Below are positions 34,031 to 41,741 of a stretch of 64,000 bases of DNA, in pieces; position 1 is the first letter of the stretch, and each line of letters opens with the position of its first letter. The translations under genes were made by a program, and so were the position numbers. The notes under the pieces are model-generated. The model was given only the letters and a program-made list of their open reading frames with translations. It was not told the DNA's origin and searched no databases. Source of the stretch: Tsukamurella sp040611135. GTDB taxonomy: Bacteria > Actinomycetota > Actinomycetes > Mycobacteriales > Mycobacteriaceae. The DNA lies in assembly GCF_040611135.1 (NCBI RefSeq), contig NZ_JBEXNL010000004.1, forward strand, positions 124,001 to 188,000. The letters run 5' to 3'.

Positions 34031-35176
34031 GTGAGGATTAAGCATAGACTGTCGTCAATAGCACCCCTACGTTGGGTATACGTGCTGTTCGCGATTGCAG
34101 CCGCGTTCGTGCTGGTCGTGGCGGGTGCGGTGGCCGGGACTGGCGTGCTGCCGGCCGCGTCGGCGCTGCCCTGTCCGGATGGGAGCCAGACCTGCGGGCC
34201 GACGCCTACCACGGATCCTGGGCCAACGCAGGGTAACCAGGTGCCGACAACGGCGCCGCAGGCTCCGCAGACGACCATTCCGCCGAACATCGACACCGGA
34301 GCCCCGTCGGCGCCCACTCAAGGCAACGGGACCTTCCAGGGCACCGTGCAGTCGGCACCCACCGCTGACAATCCGAACGGGTGCATCGTTAATTGCAATC
34401 CCACGCAGCCACCGACGCCGAATTCAACTTCTGGCCAGGATCCAACAACTGCGGCGGCACCATCGGGATCCGAGACCAGTCCACAGTCACGCGAAGTTGT
34501 CTATCGAAAGTGCATCCAAGCCGCGATGGAGACCGGTCGACTGTCGGCCGCAGTTATCAGCGCAGGGGCTGGTCGGGATCCTGTGGGTCTCCACGGAATC
34601 TGCGAAGACTGCATCGCTAAGACCGCGGATAAAAAGCTCGCCGACATCGACGAGTCGACTGGTTTGAAAGATTGCAGACGGACAGGTATGAGTCCAATGG
34701 GACCGCCTGCGGTCGATGCGAGTCCCGCAAGAGTCATCAAATCCTACGGCCCGTCGGGACCGAATCCGCGAACTATTGGTGTCACCGACCAAGAGACGAG
34801 CATCCCTGGTCAGCTCAAGGTTGATGGCGGCCTGAACTTGGGTCCGTTCAAGGGCGGAGTATCGTATGACCTGCCGGCGAAAACTTTCGGGAAACTAACG
34901 CCGATTTCCATCACAGTCTCGCAAGGCGAAGGCAAGGGTCAGGCGCCCGAAGGAAGCATCTTGCAGGCGGTCCCGTATTATGCCGATTACATCATCAGTA
35001 TTGAGTGCCGAACCTGGATTGGGAAGAATGGTCAGAAGTGGAGTCCGATTGCGGTAGACCAAGGTCAGGGTTCTTGGGGCCCCTATGTGAGCGTTCCGCC
35101 AATCCATATTGGAGCACCCGTTGGCTATGCCTTCATCGCAATCGATCCGATTAGTGGCAAGTATGTTATCCTGTAG
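34031..35176 (+). CDS. Exported protein of unknown family, first gene of AT-rich cluster
   Basis: A 381-residue protein I do not recognise. A membrane anchor or signal lies at about 13-40 and ends near ASALPCP. A Pro/Thr-rich low-complexity linker with scattered Cys pairs (CPDGSQTC, GCIVNC) runs to about 155. A Cys-containing helical segment follows (YRKCIQAAMETG, GICEDCIAKTADKK). The C-terminal part, from about 225, looks beta-rich (SIPGQLKVDGGLNLGPFKGG onwards) and ends VGYAFIAIDPISGKYVIL. The GTG at 34031 has GGAGG nine bases upstream. Codon choice is markedly more A/T-rich than in the flanking genes, and the 3' end overlaps the next start by 14 bases. Horizontal origin is likely; function unknown. 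Confidence 0.75.
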   Translation: MRIKHRLSSIAPLRWVYVLFAIAAAFVLVVAGAVAGTGVLPAASALPCPDGSQTCGPTPTTDPGPTQGNQVPTTAPQAPQTTIPPNIDTGAPSAPTQGNGTFQGTVQSAPTADNPNGCIVNCNPTQPPTPNSTSGQDPTTAAAPSGSETSPQSREVVYRKCIQAAMETGRLSAAVISAGAGRDPVGLHGICEDCIAKTADKKLADIDESTGLKDCRRTGMSPMGPPAVDASPARVIKSYGPSGPNPRTIGVTDQETSIPGQLKVDGGLNLGPFKGGVSYDLPAKTFGKLTPISITVSQGEGKGQAPEGSILQAVPYYADYIISIECRTWIGKNGQKWSPIAVDQGQGSWGPYVSVPPIHIGAPVGYAFIAIDPISGKYVIL

Positions 35177-35747
35177 TCGGGCTTCAAGGTCATTGCGGCG
35201 AGTTGCGGGTAGCGTGGTTGCTCTAAACATCATACTCGTCGGGTGCAGTTCTGGAGATGCTGGCGGAGGAGCCGAATCTAGTTCGACGCACGCCGCAATT
35301 CCTTCGTCACTGCAATCACTCATTCCGCCTGCGAGCGAGATTCAGTCTGCGATCGCAAGAACGCGATTTGTCAAGAGCAGCGAGGCGGTTGGGCTGTCAG
35401 TGCGCAAGGCTCGCGAACTTCTCGGTCTCGGCGGTAGTGATGCCGGCAAGGCCTCGATCGGGATTTCTGCGGAGCCAACCCTATTCGCATTGCCGGAAAA
35501 GCAGGATCCAGCCATCGACTTATTCGATGATACTACCCTTGTCGTGACTGCCGCAATTGTGACGTGCGGGAATACGCAAAGTCCAGGCAAGGTATTCTTT
35601 GGTGTTGCGTCTGAAGAATACCTCAAGACAAATCCAAAGCTCCGGGCGAACGTTGCCGAACATTCGGACGCATATTCGCTACAGCTATACGACGTTGCCA
35701 GAATTGATCCGAAGTCAAGGTGCTATGGTGTCTTATTTTATGAATAG
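35163..35747 (+). CDS. Putative lipoprotein, second gene of AT-rich cluster
   Basis: A 194-residue predicted lipoprotein of unknown family. A basic N-terminus (SRASRSLRRVAG) precedes a hydrophobic stretch and the lipobox ILVGC near residue 28. The mature part has a Ser/Gly linker, then a globular domain containing SVRKARELLGLGGSDAGKAS and a C-terminal region with two Cys (IVTCGN, SRCYGV). The ATG at 35163 is preferred because it places a normal-length lipoprotein signal; an upstream in-frame ATG would add 18 residues. The gene uses TTA leucine codons (including the second codon), rare in high-GC actinobacteria. It overlaps the genes on both sides. Confidence 0.7.
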   Translation: MLSCSRASRSLRRVAGSVVALNIILVGCSSGDAGGGAESSSTHAAIPSSLQSLIPPASEIQSAIARTRFVKSSEAVGLSVRKARELLGLGGSDAGKASIGISAEPTLFALPEKQDPAIDLFDDTTLVVTAAIVTCGNTQSPGKVFFGVASEEYLKTNPKLRANVAEHSDAYSLQLYDVARIDPKSRCYGVLFYE

Positions 35748-36396
35748 GCGAGTGGGCGGCGTTTGGGGACTTGCCGGGGCTCGGTTCGTCGGTGCATTTA
35801 CGCTAGCTGCAGTTGGCATCGTTAGCTGCTCGGGGAATGTCGACTCAAGGGAAGATGCTAGTCGGTCCCCGCGTCCGACGCCTGAGTCCGGCAAAGCGAG
35901 CGTACCGATCGACAAGGAGTCGATTGAGGCGCTGCCTGCGTGGACAACCTTGAGTGCCATTGTCGGACTCGATGCCGCATCTGCAAGCGCGGCTCCTAAA
36001 GCGGGTAGTTGCGGGGATCTAGTTCGGAAGAATGGCGGTGATACTTTCGGGTTCTCTGTTGCTTCCTGTGGCGTCAAAAATGCCTATCGCGTCACGCAAG
36101 TTGTCGAATCGCCGCGTCAATGTCCTGCTGATTCGGACCAATTGGCGTACAGAGGTGAAGCGTCGACCGGCACTTTCTATGTTCTGTGTTTGGATATTGA
36201 CTGGCGTGTTGGTAAATGTATAGATAATTCTGGCGAAGTGGCTGTTGTTGCTCATTGCGGGGACGCCGGAACTGAGGCGTTTATGCCAACTCGAGTGCTA
36301 TACAACCGGCTTGGAGTGACGCCGGAAGCATGCGGCGGTGCGGGATCGAAATGGATCGAACATGCGGTGCGAAAATTTTCGGTGTGTCTGCGATGA
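35740..36396 (+). CDS. LppU-like lipoprotein, third gene of AT-rich cluster
   Basis: A 218-residue lipoprotein. The signal runs from MNRRVGG to the lipobox VGIVSC near residue 28. The mature C-terminal domain (from about 88) has the Cys spacing of mycobacterial LppU: GSCGDLV, VASCGV, PRQCPAD, then the distinctive VLCLDIDWRVGKC, which closely matches LppU sequences as I remember them, and further Cys at VAHCGDAG and the terminal VCLR. Several disulfides are expected. The ATG at 35740 overlaps the preceding stop by eight bases; ATG 35725 is an alternative. The function of LppU proteins is not established. Confidence 0.75.
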   Translation: MNRRVGGVWGLAGARFVGAFTLAAVGIVSCSGNVDSREDASRSPRPTPESGKASVPIDKESIEALPAWTTLSAIVGLDAASASAAPKAGSCGDLVRKNGGDTFGFSVASCGVKNAYRVTQVVESPRQCPADSDQLAYRGEASTGTFYVLCLDIDWRVGKCIDNSGEVAVVAHCGDAGTEAFMPTRVLYNRLGVTPEACGGAGSKWIEHAVRKFSVCLR

Positions 36397-36557
36397 AAGT
36401 AGACTAAGCTGCCGCCAGGCGGCGGGGGCCGGGGTGCTCGGAGGGCTTCACTGTCGGCGAGCGGCGCACCGTCGCTCCCGCGTGACAGCACCCGCATGAC
36501 CGGGCCCGGGCACCGTCGACCCCGGACCTGTCAGCCCGGACTGGAATACTCGACTCT

Positions 36558-38651
36558 GTGATCGAAGCACTGGACCCGGAGCAGCAGGAGGCGGTTCTCG
36601 CACCGCGCGGACCGGTGTGCGTGCTGGCGGGCGCGGGCACGGGCAAGACCCGCACCATCACCCACCGCATCGCGCACCAGGTGTCCACAGGGCACGTCGC
36701 CGCGGGCCAGGTCCTGGCCGTCACGTTCACCTCGCGCGCGGCGGGGGAGATGCGGGCGCGGCTGCGCGGGCTCGGGATCGGCGGGGGAGACGGGCAGCCC
36801 GGCGTGCAGGCCGTCACCTTCCACGCCGCCGCGATGCGGCAGCTGCGCTACTTCTGGCCGCGGGCGATCGGCGACACCCGCTGGGAGCTGCTCGACAACA
36901 AGTTCCCCGTGATCGGCCGCGCCGCCCGGGATTGCGACCTGCGCCCGGAGACGGACACGATCCGCGACTTGCTCAGCGAGATCGACTGGGCCAAGGCCTC
37001 ACTCGTCACCCCGGAGACCTACGCCGTGGCGGTCGAGGCGGCGGGACGCACCGCCCCGATGGCGCCGGGCACCGTCGCCGATGTGTACGCGGCGTACGAG
37101 AGGCGCAAGACCGATCAGGACGGCAACCGCCTGCTCGACTTCGACGACCTGATCCTGGTCACGGCCGCGATCCTCGAGGACAACCACATGATCGCGGAGG
37201 AGTTCCGCGATCGGTACCGCAGCTTCGTCGTCGACGAGTACCAGGACGTCACGCCGCTGCAGCAGCAACTCCTCAACGCCTGGCTGGGCGAGCGCGACGA
37301 CCTCACGGTGGTCGGCGACGCGAACCAGACCATCTACTCCTTCACCGGAGCCACCCCGAACTACCTGCTGGACTTCACCCGCCGCTTCGAGGACGCGACG
37401 ATCGTCCGGCTGCAGCGCGACTACCGCTCCACGCCGCAGGTCGTGGCGCTGGCCAACAAGGTGATCGGTGCGGCGCAGGGCCGCGTCGCGGGCACGCGTC
37501 TCGAGCTCATCGGGCAGCGTCCCGAGGGGCCCGCACCGATCTACGCCGAGGTCGACGACGAGCCGGCCGAGGCCAAGCTCGTCGCCAAGCGGATCCGCGA
37601 GCTGCTGGCCAGGGGTGTCCCGGCCAGCGAGATCGCGATTCTCTACCGGATCAACGCGCAATCGGCCGCGCACGAAGCCGCGCTCACCGAGGCGGGCATC
37701 CCGTACCAGGTGCGCGGTGGCAGCGCCTTCTTCGAGCGTCCCGAGATCGGCCAGGCCGTGCGCGCGCTGATGGATCGCGCCGGCCAGTTCGGCGGCGTCG
37801 CGGGGGAGGAGCTGCTCTCCCTGGTGCGGGGCGCGCTCGAGCCCCTGGGCCTCACGGAAACGCAGCCCGACGGTGCCCGTGCCCTCGAACGGTGGCAGGC
37901 CCTCGACGCGCTGGTCGACCTCACGAAGAACCTGTCCACGGAGCGTCCGGGTCTGACCCTGGCCGAGCTGATCGGCGAGCTTCGGGCCCGCGCCGAGGCC
38001 AAGCACCCGCCCACCATGCAGGGCGTCACGCTCTCGTCGCTGCACGCCGCGAAGGGCCTGGAGTGGGACGCGGTGTTCCTCGTCGGGCTCACCGAGGGCT
38101 CGGTGCCGATCTCGCAGGCCATCGCGAAGGGCGATCCGGAGCCGATCGAGGAGGAGCGGCGCCTCCTGTACGTGGGCGTCACCCGTGCGCGGGAGCACCT
38201 GCACTTGTCGTGGGCGCTGGCCCGCAACGAGGGCGGCCGCAAGACGCGCAAGCGCACCCGCTTCCTCGACGTCGTGGCCGGCCAGGCCGATGCGGGCAGG
38301 CCCCGCGCGATGGAGAGCGGACCGTCGAAGGGCAAGCGCCGCAGCTCCGACATCTGCCGTGTGTGCGGCGGCATCCTCGACACGCGAGAGGAGAAGCTGC
38401 GATCGCGCTGCGAGGACTGCCCGTCCGACCTCAACGACGCCCTGGTCGAGGCACTGAAGATCTGGCGCACCGGGCAGGCGCGCGACCAGCAGATCCCGCC
38501 CTACACGATCTTCTCCAACGCGACGCTGTTCGCGATCGCGGAGCACGAACCTCGCACGCGGGCTCAGCTGGTGCGCATCAACGGCATCGGCTCGACGAAG
38601 ATCGACAAGTACGGCGACCAGGTGCTCGCCATCGTCGCCGAGCACGCCTGA
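36558..38651 (+). CDS. uvrD2: ATP-dependent DNA helicase UvrD2
   Basis: A 697-residue SF1A 3'-5' helicase. Walker A GAGTGKTRT lies near 26-33, motif II VDEYQDV near 224, motif III GDANQTIYSF, and motifs V/VI SLHAAKGLEWD and LLYVGVTRAREH near 500-545. A zinc module with CRVCGG (about 600) and CEDC (about 617) links to a C-terminal HRDC domain at about 630-695. This is the defining UvrD2 layout of mycobacteria, where the gene is reported essential. GTG start at 36558. The order mycoredoxin-uvrD2-whiB7 is conserved, here with the AT-rich cluster inserted before uvrD2. Confidence 0.95.
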   Translation: MIEALDPEQQEAVLAPRGPVCVLAGAGTGKTRTITHRIAHQVSTGHVAAGQVLAVTFTSRAAGEMRARLRGLGIGGGDGQPGVQAVTFHAAAMRQLRYFWPRAIGDTRWELLDNKFPVIGRAARDCDLRPETDTIRDLLSEIDWAKASLVTPETYAVAVEAAGRTAPMAPGTVADVYAAYERRKTDQDGNRLLDFDDLILVTAAILEDNHMIAEEFRDRYRSFVVDEYQDVTPLQQQLLNAWLGERDDLTVVGDANQTIYSFTGATPNYLLDFTRRFEDATIVRLQRDYRSTPQVVALANKVIGAAQGRVAGTRLELIGQRPEGPAPIYAEVDDEPAEAKLVAKRIRELLARGVPASEIAILYRINAQSAAHEAALTEAGIPYQVRGGSAFFERPEIGQAVRALMDRAGQFGGVAGEELLSLVRGALEPLGLTETQPDGARALERWQALDALVDLTKNLSTERPGLTLAELIGELRARAEAKHPPTMQGVTLSSLHAAKGLEWDAVFLVGLTEGSVPISQAIAKGDPEPIEEERRLLYVGVTRAREHLHLSWALARNEGGRKTRKRTRFLDVVAGQADAGRPRAMESGPSKGKRRSSDICRVCGGILDTREEKLRSRCEDCPSDLNDALVEALKIWRTGQARDQQIPPYTIFSNATLFAIAEHEPRTRAQLVRINGIGSTKIDKYGDQVLAIVAEHA

Positions 38652-38689
38652 CCGGCGGCGAGCGGGTCGTCCGTCTCATACGGAGTGGG

Positions 38690-38935
38690 GGGATTCGGCT
38701 CCTAGCGTGGGAGACGGCGCCGCGCGGGGGACGACCGAAGGCGCATGGCGTTTCGTTGGGGAGCCGGCTTCTAGCGTGGGGGAGTCGGCGTGCACTGGGG
38801 GACGCGGCGCCGCGCGGGGGACGGTCGAGCGCGTGCCAGGAGCACGGCTTCTGACGGGGGATCGACCGCGGGAGTCGCCTTTCGGTGCGGCGCGGGGGAC
38901 GAACGGCGGCGACGACACCCGGCGCTCTCCGTCCG
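38690..38935. repeat. Imperfect tandem repeats downstream of uvrD2
   Basis: Three degenerate units start with CGGCTCCTAGCGTGGGAG (about 38696), CGGCTTCTAGCGTGGGGG (about 38767) and CGGCTTCTGACGGGGGAT (about 38846), with a spacing of roughly 70-80 bases. Each later contains a copy of GCGCGGGGGACG, preceded by GGCGCC in the first two. The stretch has no plausible gene of its own and lies between uvrD2 and the whiB7 promoter. Confidence 0.6.
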
Positions 38936-39049
38936 AGCCTGCGGGCACGGCTGCGTGCCCGCACCGTCGGAGGTTCGTGGAACCGCAGGTCAAGAATTCC
39001 CTCGGGGCCTCCGCACCCGAGTACTTCCGAGATCGCATAACCGCAGGTC

Positions 39050-39087
39050 AAAAATAACTTGTGCGAATAGTTTCGCCCGCATACTGT
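39050..39087 (+). promoter_or_regulatory. whiB7 promoter with AT-rich WhiB7-type element
   Basis: An AT-rich block AAAAATAA (39050-39057) lies directly upstream of a -35 hexamer TTGTGC (39059-39064), a 17-bp spacer and a -10 hexamer TACTGT (39082-39087). WhiB7 activates its own and target promoters by binding sigma A and using its AT-hook on an AT-rich tract just above the -35, so this layout fits autoregulation. Predicted from pattern and position; the transcription start would be near 39094, almost 490 bases before whiB7. Confidence 0.7.
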
Positions 39088-39173
39088 GGATCTCGACCGC
39101 ACGGGATGACGCGCGAGGTACGCCCTCGCCCGACGGAACGTGATTGACCAGCACGCGAAAGGAGGCATACGAA

Positions 39174-39377
39174 ATGAACAACGCAATGATCTACGCAGCC
39201 AAGCAGTTCACCGCAGCAGAGGGTGGAGTGTTCGCAGCAGTAGCGGTTCGTGACGGTGTCTCCCCCGGCCTGCACGGCATGTCGCCCAGCCTATGGCGCC
39301 ACCGTACGCAGACGCCGATTCGCGACGTCGATCACGAACCGCTCACGCGCCCCGTGTGTTCCGTGCAACGAGGTTAG
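39174..39377 (+). CDS. Upstream ORF in the whiB7 leader
   Basis: A 67-codon ORF with a far better ribosome site (AAAGGAGG, eight bases before the ATG) than most genes here. Its product begins MNNAMIYAAKQFTAAEGG, ends PVCSVQRG and has no protein family. It sits between the whiB7 promoter and whiB7 in the same direction, 203 bases before the whiB7 start. In mycobacteria and Streptomyces, uORFs in whiB7/wblC leaders couple ribosome stalling by antibiotics to read-through into the regulator gene. The same role is inferred here. Confidence 0.7.
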   Translation: MNNAMIYAAKQFTAAEGGVFAAVAVRDGVSPGLHGMSPSLWRHRTQTPIRDVDHEPLTRPVCSVQRG

Positions 39378-39547
39378 GTCTCACGACCCACCTCGTCACA
39401 CTCACCACGGGACCCGCAGCCGCGCGGAACCCGTGGATTCACGGTCTCTCGTCCACCCCGCACCGTCGGGGATCGAGGACCGCCACACGGTTCGCGCACC
39501 CACCCGGAAGAAACATCCCGTGCGCCTACCCGGCGCCGCTACCGAGG

Positions 39548-39566
39548 CCACCTGAACCGCAGGTGG
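39548..39566 (+). promoter_or_regulatory. Hairpin overlapping the whiB7 ribosome-binding site
   Basis: A perfect 7-bp stem, CCACCTG (39548-39554) with CAGGTGG (39560-39566), closes an AACCG loop. The two final G bases of the 3' arm belong to GGAAAGG, the whiB7 ribosome site nine bases before the GTG start. Opening or closing the stem could modulate whiB7 translation. Structure predicted by eye only. Confidence 0.5.
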
Positions 39567-39580
39567 AAAGGTGATCAGAA

Positions 39581-39886
39581 GTGCCGACCATCCTGGACGA
39601 ACGCCCCGTGGAGGGGAACGTCCGCAGCATCGATTCCGTCAGTATCAGCATCGAGAGCCGCGTGCCCTGTCGCGCCGGCGATCCCGACCTGTGGTTCGCC
39701 GAGGCCCCGTCGGACCTCGAACGGGCCAAGACCCTGTGCGAGACCTGCCCCCTGCAGCGCGCCTGCCTGGCCGCCGCGCTCGACCGCGCCGAGCCCTGGG
39801 GCGTGTGGGGCGGGCAGATCTTCGACCAGGGCGTCGTGATCGCCCGCAAGCGCCCGCGCGGCCGGCCGCGGAAGAATGCGGCCTGA
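39581..39886 (+). CDS. whiB7: WhiB7, redox-sensing antibiotic-resistance regulator
   Basis: A 101-residue WhiB-family 4Fe-4S transcription factor. The cluster ligands are Cys30, Cys53, Cys56 and Cys62 (VPCRAG, LCETCPLQRAC). The family turn GVWGG is at 74-78, and the C-terminal AT-hook RGRPRK at 93-98 is specific to WhiB7. It binds the primary sigma factor and induces intrinsic resistance genes in response to ribosome-targeting drugs. GTG start at 39581 with GGAAAGG nine bases upstream. It lies downstream of uvrD2 as in M. tuberculosis and is followed by a strong terminator. Confidence 0.95.
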   Translation: MPTILDERPVEGNVRSIDSVSISIESRVPCRAGDPDLWFAEAPSDLERAKTLCETCPLQRACLAAALDRAEPWGVWGGQIFDQGVVIARKRPRGRPRKNAA

Positions 39887-39890
39887 GCGC

Positions 39891-39924
39891 AGTGAGCCCC
39901 GATCCGAGAGGATCGGGGCTCACT
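39891..39924 (+). terminator. Rho-independent terminator of whiB7
   Basis: A perfect 15-bp stem, AGTGAGCCCCGATCC (39891-39905) with its complement at 39910-39924 around a GAGA loop. It is followed by CGTTT, only a partial U-tract. It begins four bases after the whiB7 stop. Confidence 0.85.
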
Positions 39925-40120
39925 CGTTTCCGGGGAGCTTTCCGGGGCGGTGTCCGGGCCCGATGTTCCCGTGCACTCCCACGGCGCCGCCGCGTTGTCC
40001 CCGGTGACATTGCTGCGGCAACGCTCGTGACGCACGCTGGATGAGTCAGAGAAAGTGGTCGGAGTCACAGGGGGCAGGCGCCCCGGCCGGCCGCGACAGG
40101 CTTGCGGGAGAGGAAGACTC

Positions 40121-41329
40121 ATGAGCGATCGATTGACTGCGGATCTCGCGGAGGGCATCGCCCGCGCCCGTGACACCGACTACCTGAACATGAACGCCCT
40201 CCTCACGGAGGGGGAGCGGGCGCTGCTCGCGAAGGTGCGGGTGTTCGGCGACCGCGAGCTGCTGCCCATCGTGAACGACTACTGGGAGCGGGGTGAGTTC
40301 CCGCACGAGATCCTCCCGAAGCTGGCGGCGCTCAACATCGTCGGTGACACGATGTCCGGCTACGGCACCACGCCGATGTCGGCGGTCGGTCAGGGCCTCG
40401 TCTCGTACGAACTGGGCCGCCTCGACGGCAGCATCGGCACGTTCCTGGGCGTGCACGTGGGCCTGGCGATGCAGTCGATCTACCAGCTCGGCTCGGAGGA
40501 GCAGAAGCAGCGGTGGCTGCCGCCCATGGCCGCGCTCGAGAAGGTCGGCGCGTTCGCCCTCTCCGAACCCGACCACGGCTCCGATTCGGTGGCGCTCGAG
40601 TCCACCGCCACCCGCGACGGCGACACGTGGATCCTCAACGGCCGCAAGCGCTGGCCGGGTAATGCGACGTGGTGCGACGTGATCGTCGTCTTCGCGCGCG
40701 ACACCGCGGACGGCACGGTGAAGGGGTTCGTCGTCGAGAAGGACGATCCGGGCTACAGCGCCACCAAGATCGACGGCAAGGTGTCGCTGCGGATGGTGCA
40801 GAACGCCGACATCGTGCTCGACGAGGTCCGCGTCCCCGATGATCGCAGGCTGGTGCACTGCAACGGCTTCCCCGACGTGGCGAAGGTGCTCATGGGTACC
40901 CGCAACATGGTCGCGTGGTCGTCGGCGGGGCACGCGGTCGCGGCGTACGAGATCGCGCTGACCTACGCGCAGCGGCGCATCCAGTTCGGGCAGCCGATCG
41001 CGCAGCGCCAGCTCATCCAGTCGCAGCTCGTGCAGATGCTCGCCGATGTCACGGCCATGCAGCTCTACTGCATCCGCCTCGGCCGGCTCCTCGACGAGGG
41101 CGAGGTCACCGACACCATGGCGGCGCTCGCGAAGTACTACTGCAGCGTCAAGGCCCGCGACGTGTGCCGCCAGGCCCGCGACATCCTGGGCGGCAACGGC
41201 ATCACGCTGGAGTTCCACGTCATGCGCCATCTGTGCGACATGGAGGCACTCGTCACCTACGAGGGCACCGCCGAGATCCAGTCGTTGATCGTGGGCCGCG
41301 AGGTCACCGGCAGCGGCGCGTTCGTCTGA
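40121..41329 (+). CDS. Acyl-CoA dehydrogenase family protein
   Basis: A 402-residue flavin acyl-CoA dehydrogenase, closest in look to glutaryl-CoA dehydrogenase-like members. FALSEPDHGSDS near 144-155 is the FAD/substrate signature, RKRWPGNATWCD the beta-domain block, and QRRIQFGQPIAQRQ near 285-298 the helical-domain signature. ARDILGGNGI is present and the catalytic Glu is in VTYEGTAEIQ near 384. The ATG at 40121 has GAGAGGAAG upstream; a longer in-frame start adds only unrelated residues. It stands alone between whiB7 and a convergent VOC gene, so substrate and pathway cannot be inferred. Confidence 0.9.
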   Translation: MSDRLTADLAEGIARARDTDYLNMNALLTEGERALLAKVRVFGDRELLPIVNDYWERGEFPHEILPKLAALNIVGDTMSGYGTTPMSAVGQGLVSYELGRLDGSIGTFLGVHVGLAMQSIYQLGSEEQKQRWLPPMAALEKVGAFALSEPDHGSDSVALESTATRDGDTWILNGRKRWPGNATWCDVIVVFARDTADGTVKGFVVEKDDPGYSATKIDGKVSLRMVQNADIVLDEVRVPDDRRLVHCNGFPDVAKVLMGTRNMVAWSSAGHAVAAYEIALTYAQRRIQFGQPIAQRQLIQSQLVQMLADVTAMQLYCIRLGRLLDEGEVTDTMAALAKYYCSVKARDVCRQARDILGGNGITLEFHVMRHLCDMEALVTYEGTAEIQSLIVGREVTGSGAFV

Positions 41330-41338
41330 GGCGCGGGC

Positions 41339-41695
41339 TCACGCCGGTGCGGCCTGCGACAGGCACACCAGGTGCCCGTCGGGGTCGCGCACGACGGCCA
41401 TCCGCTCGCCCCACGGCCGCTCCTCGGGCGGGTCCACAAGGGCTCCGCCGCGCGCGGTCCACGCGTCGACGGTGCCGTCCAGGTCCGGCACGAGGAAGCC
41501 GAGGGCGACCGCGGTGTCGCTGGGCAGGGCCGCGCGTTCGTGGAGCATGACCTCCACGCCGTCGCCGGTGGTCAGCCACGCCAGTTCGTCGGCGGCGCGC
41601 GCGAGGCGCAGCCCGAGCAGGCCCTCGTAGAAGGTGAGCGCCGGCTTCAGCGCGGAGACGGAGACGACGAGGCGGGAGATCGACGCTGCGGCCAT
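41339..41695 (-). CDS. VOC (glyoxalase/dioxygenase fold) family protein
   Basis: A 118-residue single-module VOC protein built of two beta-alpha-beta-beta-beta units: LVVSVSALKPALTFYEGLLG begins the first and VALGFLVPDLDGTVDAW the second. The end, RMAVVRDPDGHLVCL, contains the usual DPDGH/N block. Such proteins may bind a metal and small electrophiles or drugs; the activity is not predictable. Its stop lies nine bases from the acyl-CoA dehydrogenase stop (convergent). Confidence 0.85.
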   Translation of the reverse strand: MAAASISRLVVSVSALKPALTFYEGLLGLRLARAADELAWLTTGDGVEVMLHERAALPSDTAVALGFLVPDLDGTVDAWTARGGALVDPPEERPWGERMAVVRDPDGHLVCLSQAAPA

Positions 41696-41741
41696 GATCC
41701 GACGCTACGCCCTCGACGTGCTCACGCTTCCGCGCGGACGA

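Noticed and set aside
38707..39057. Plus- and minus-strand frames of 116-120 codons after uvrD2
   Set aside because: They arise from the imperfect GC-rich repeats in this gap and show only repeat-derived low-complexity sequence.
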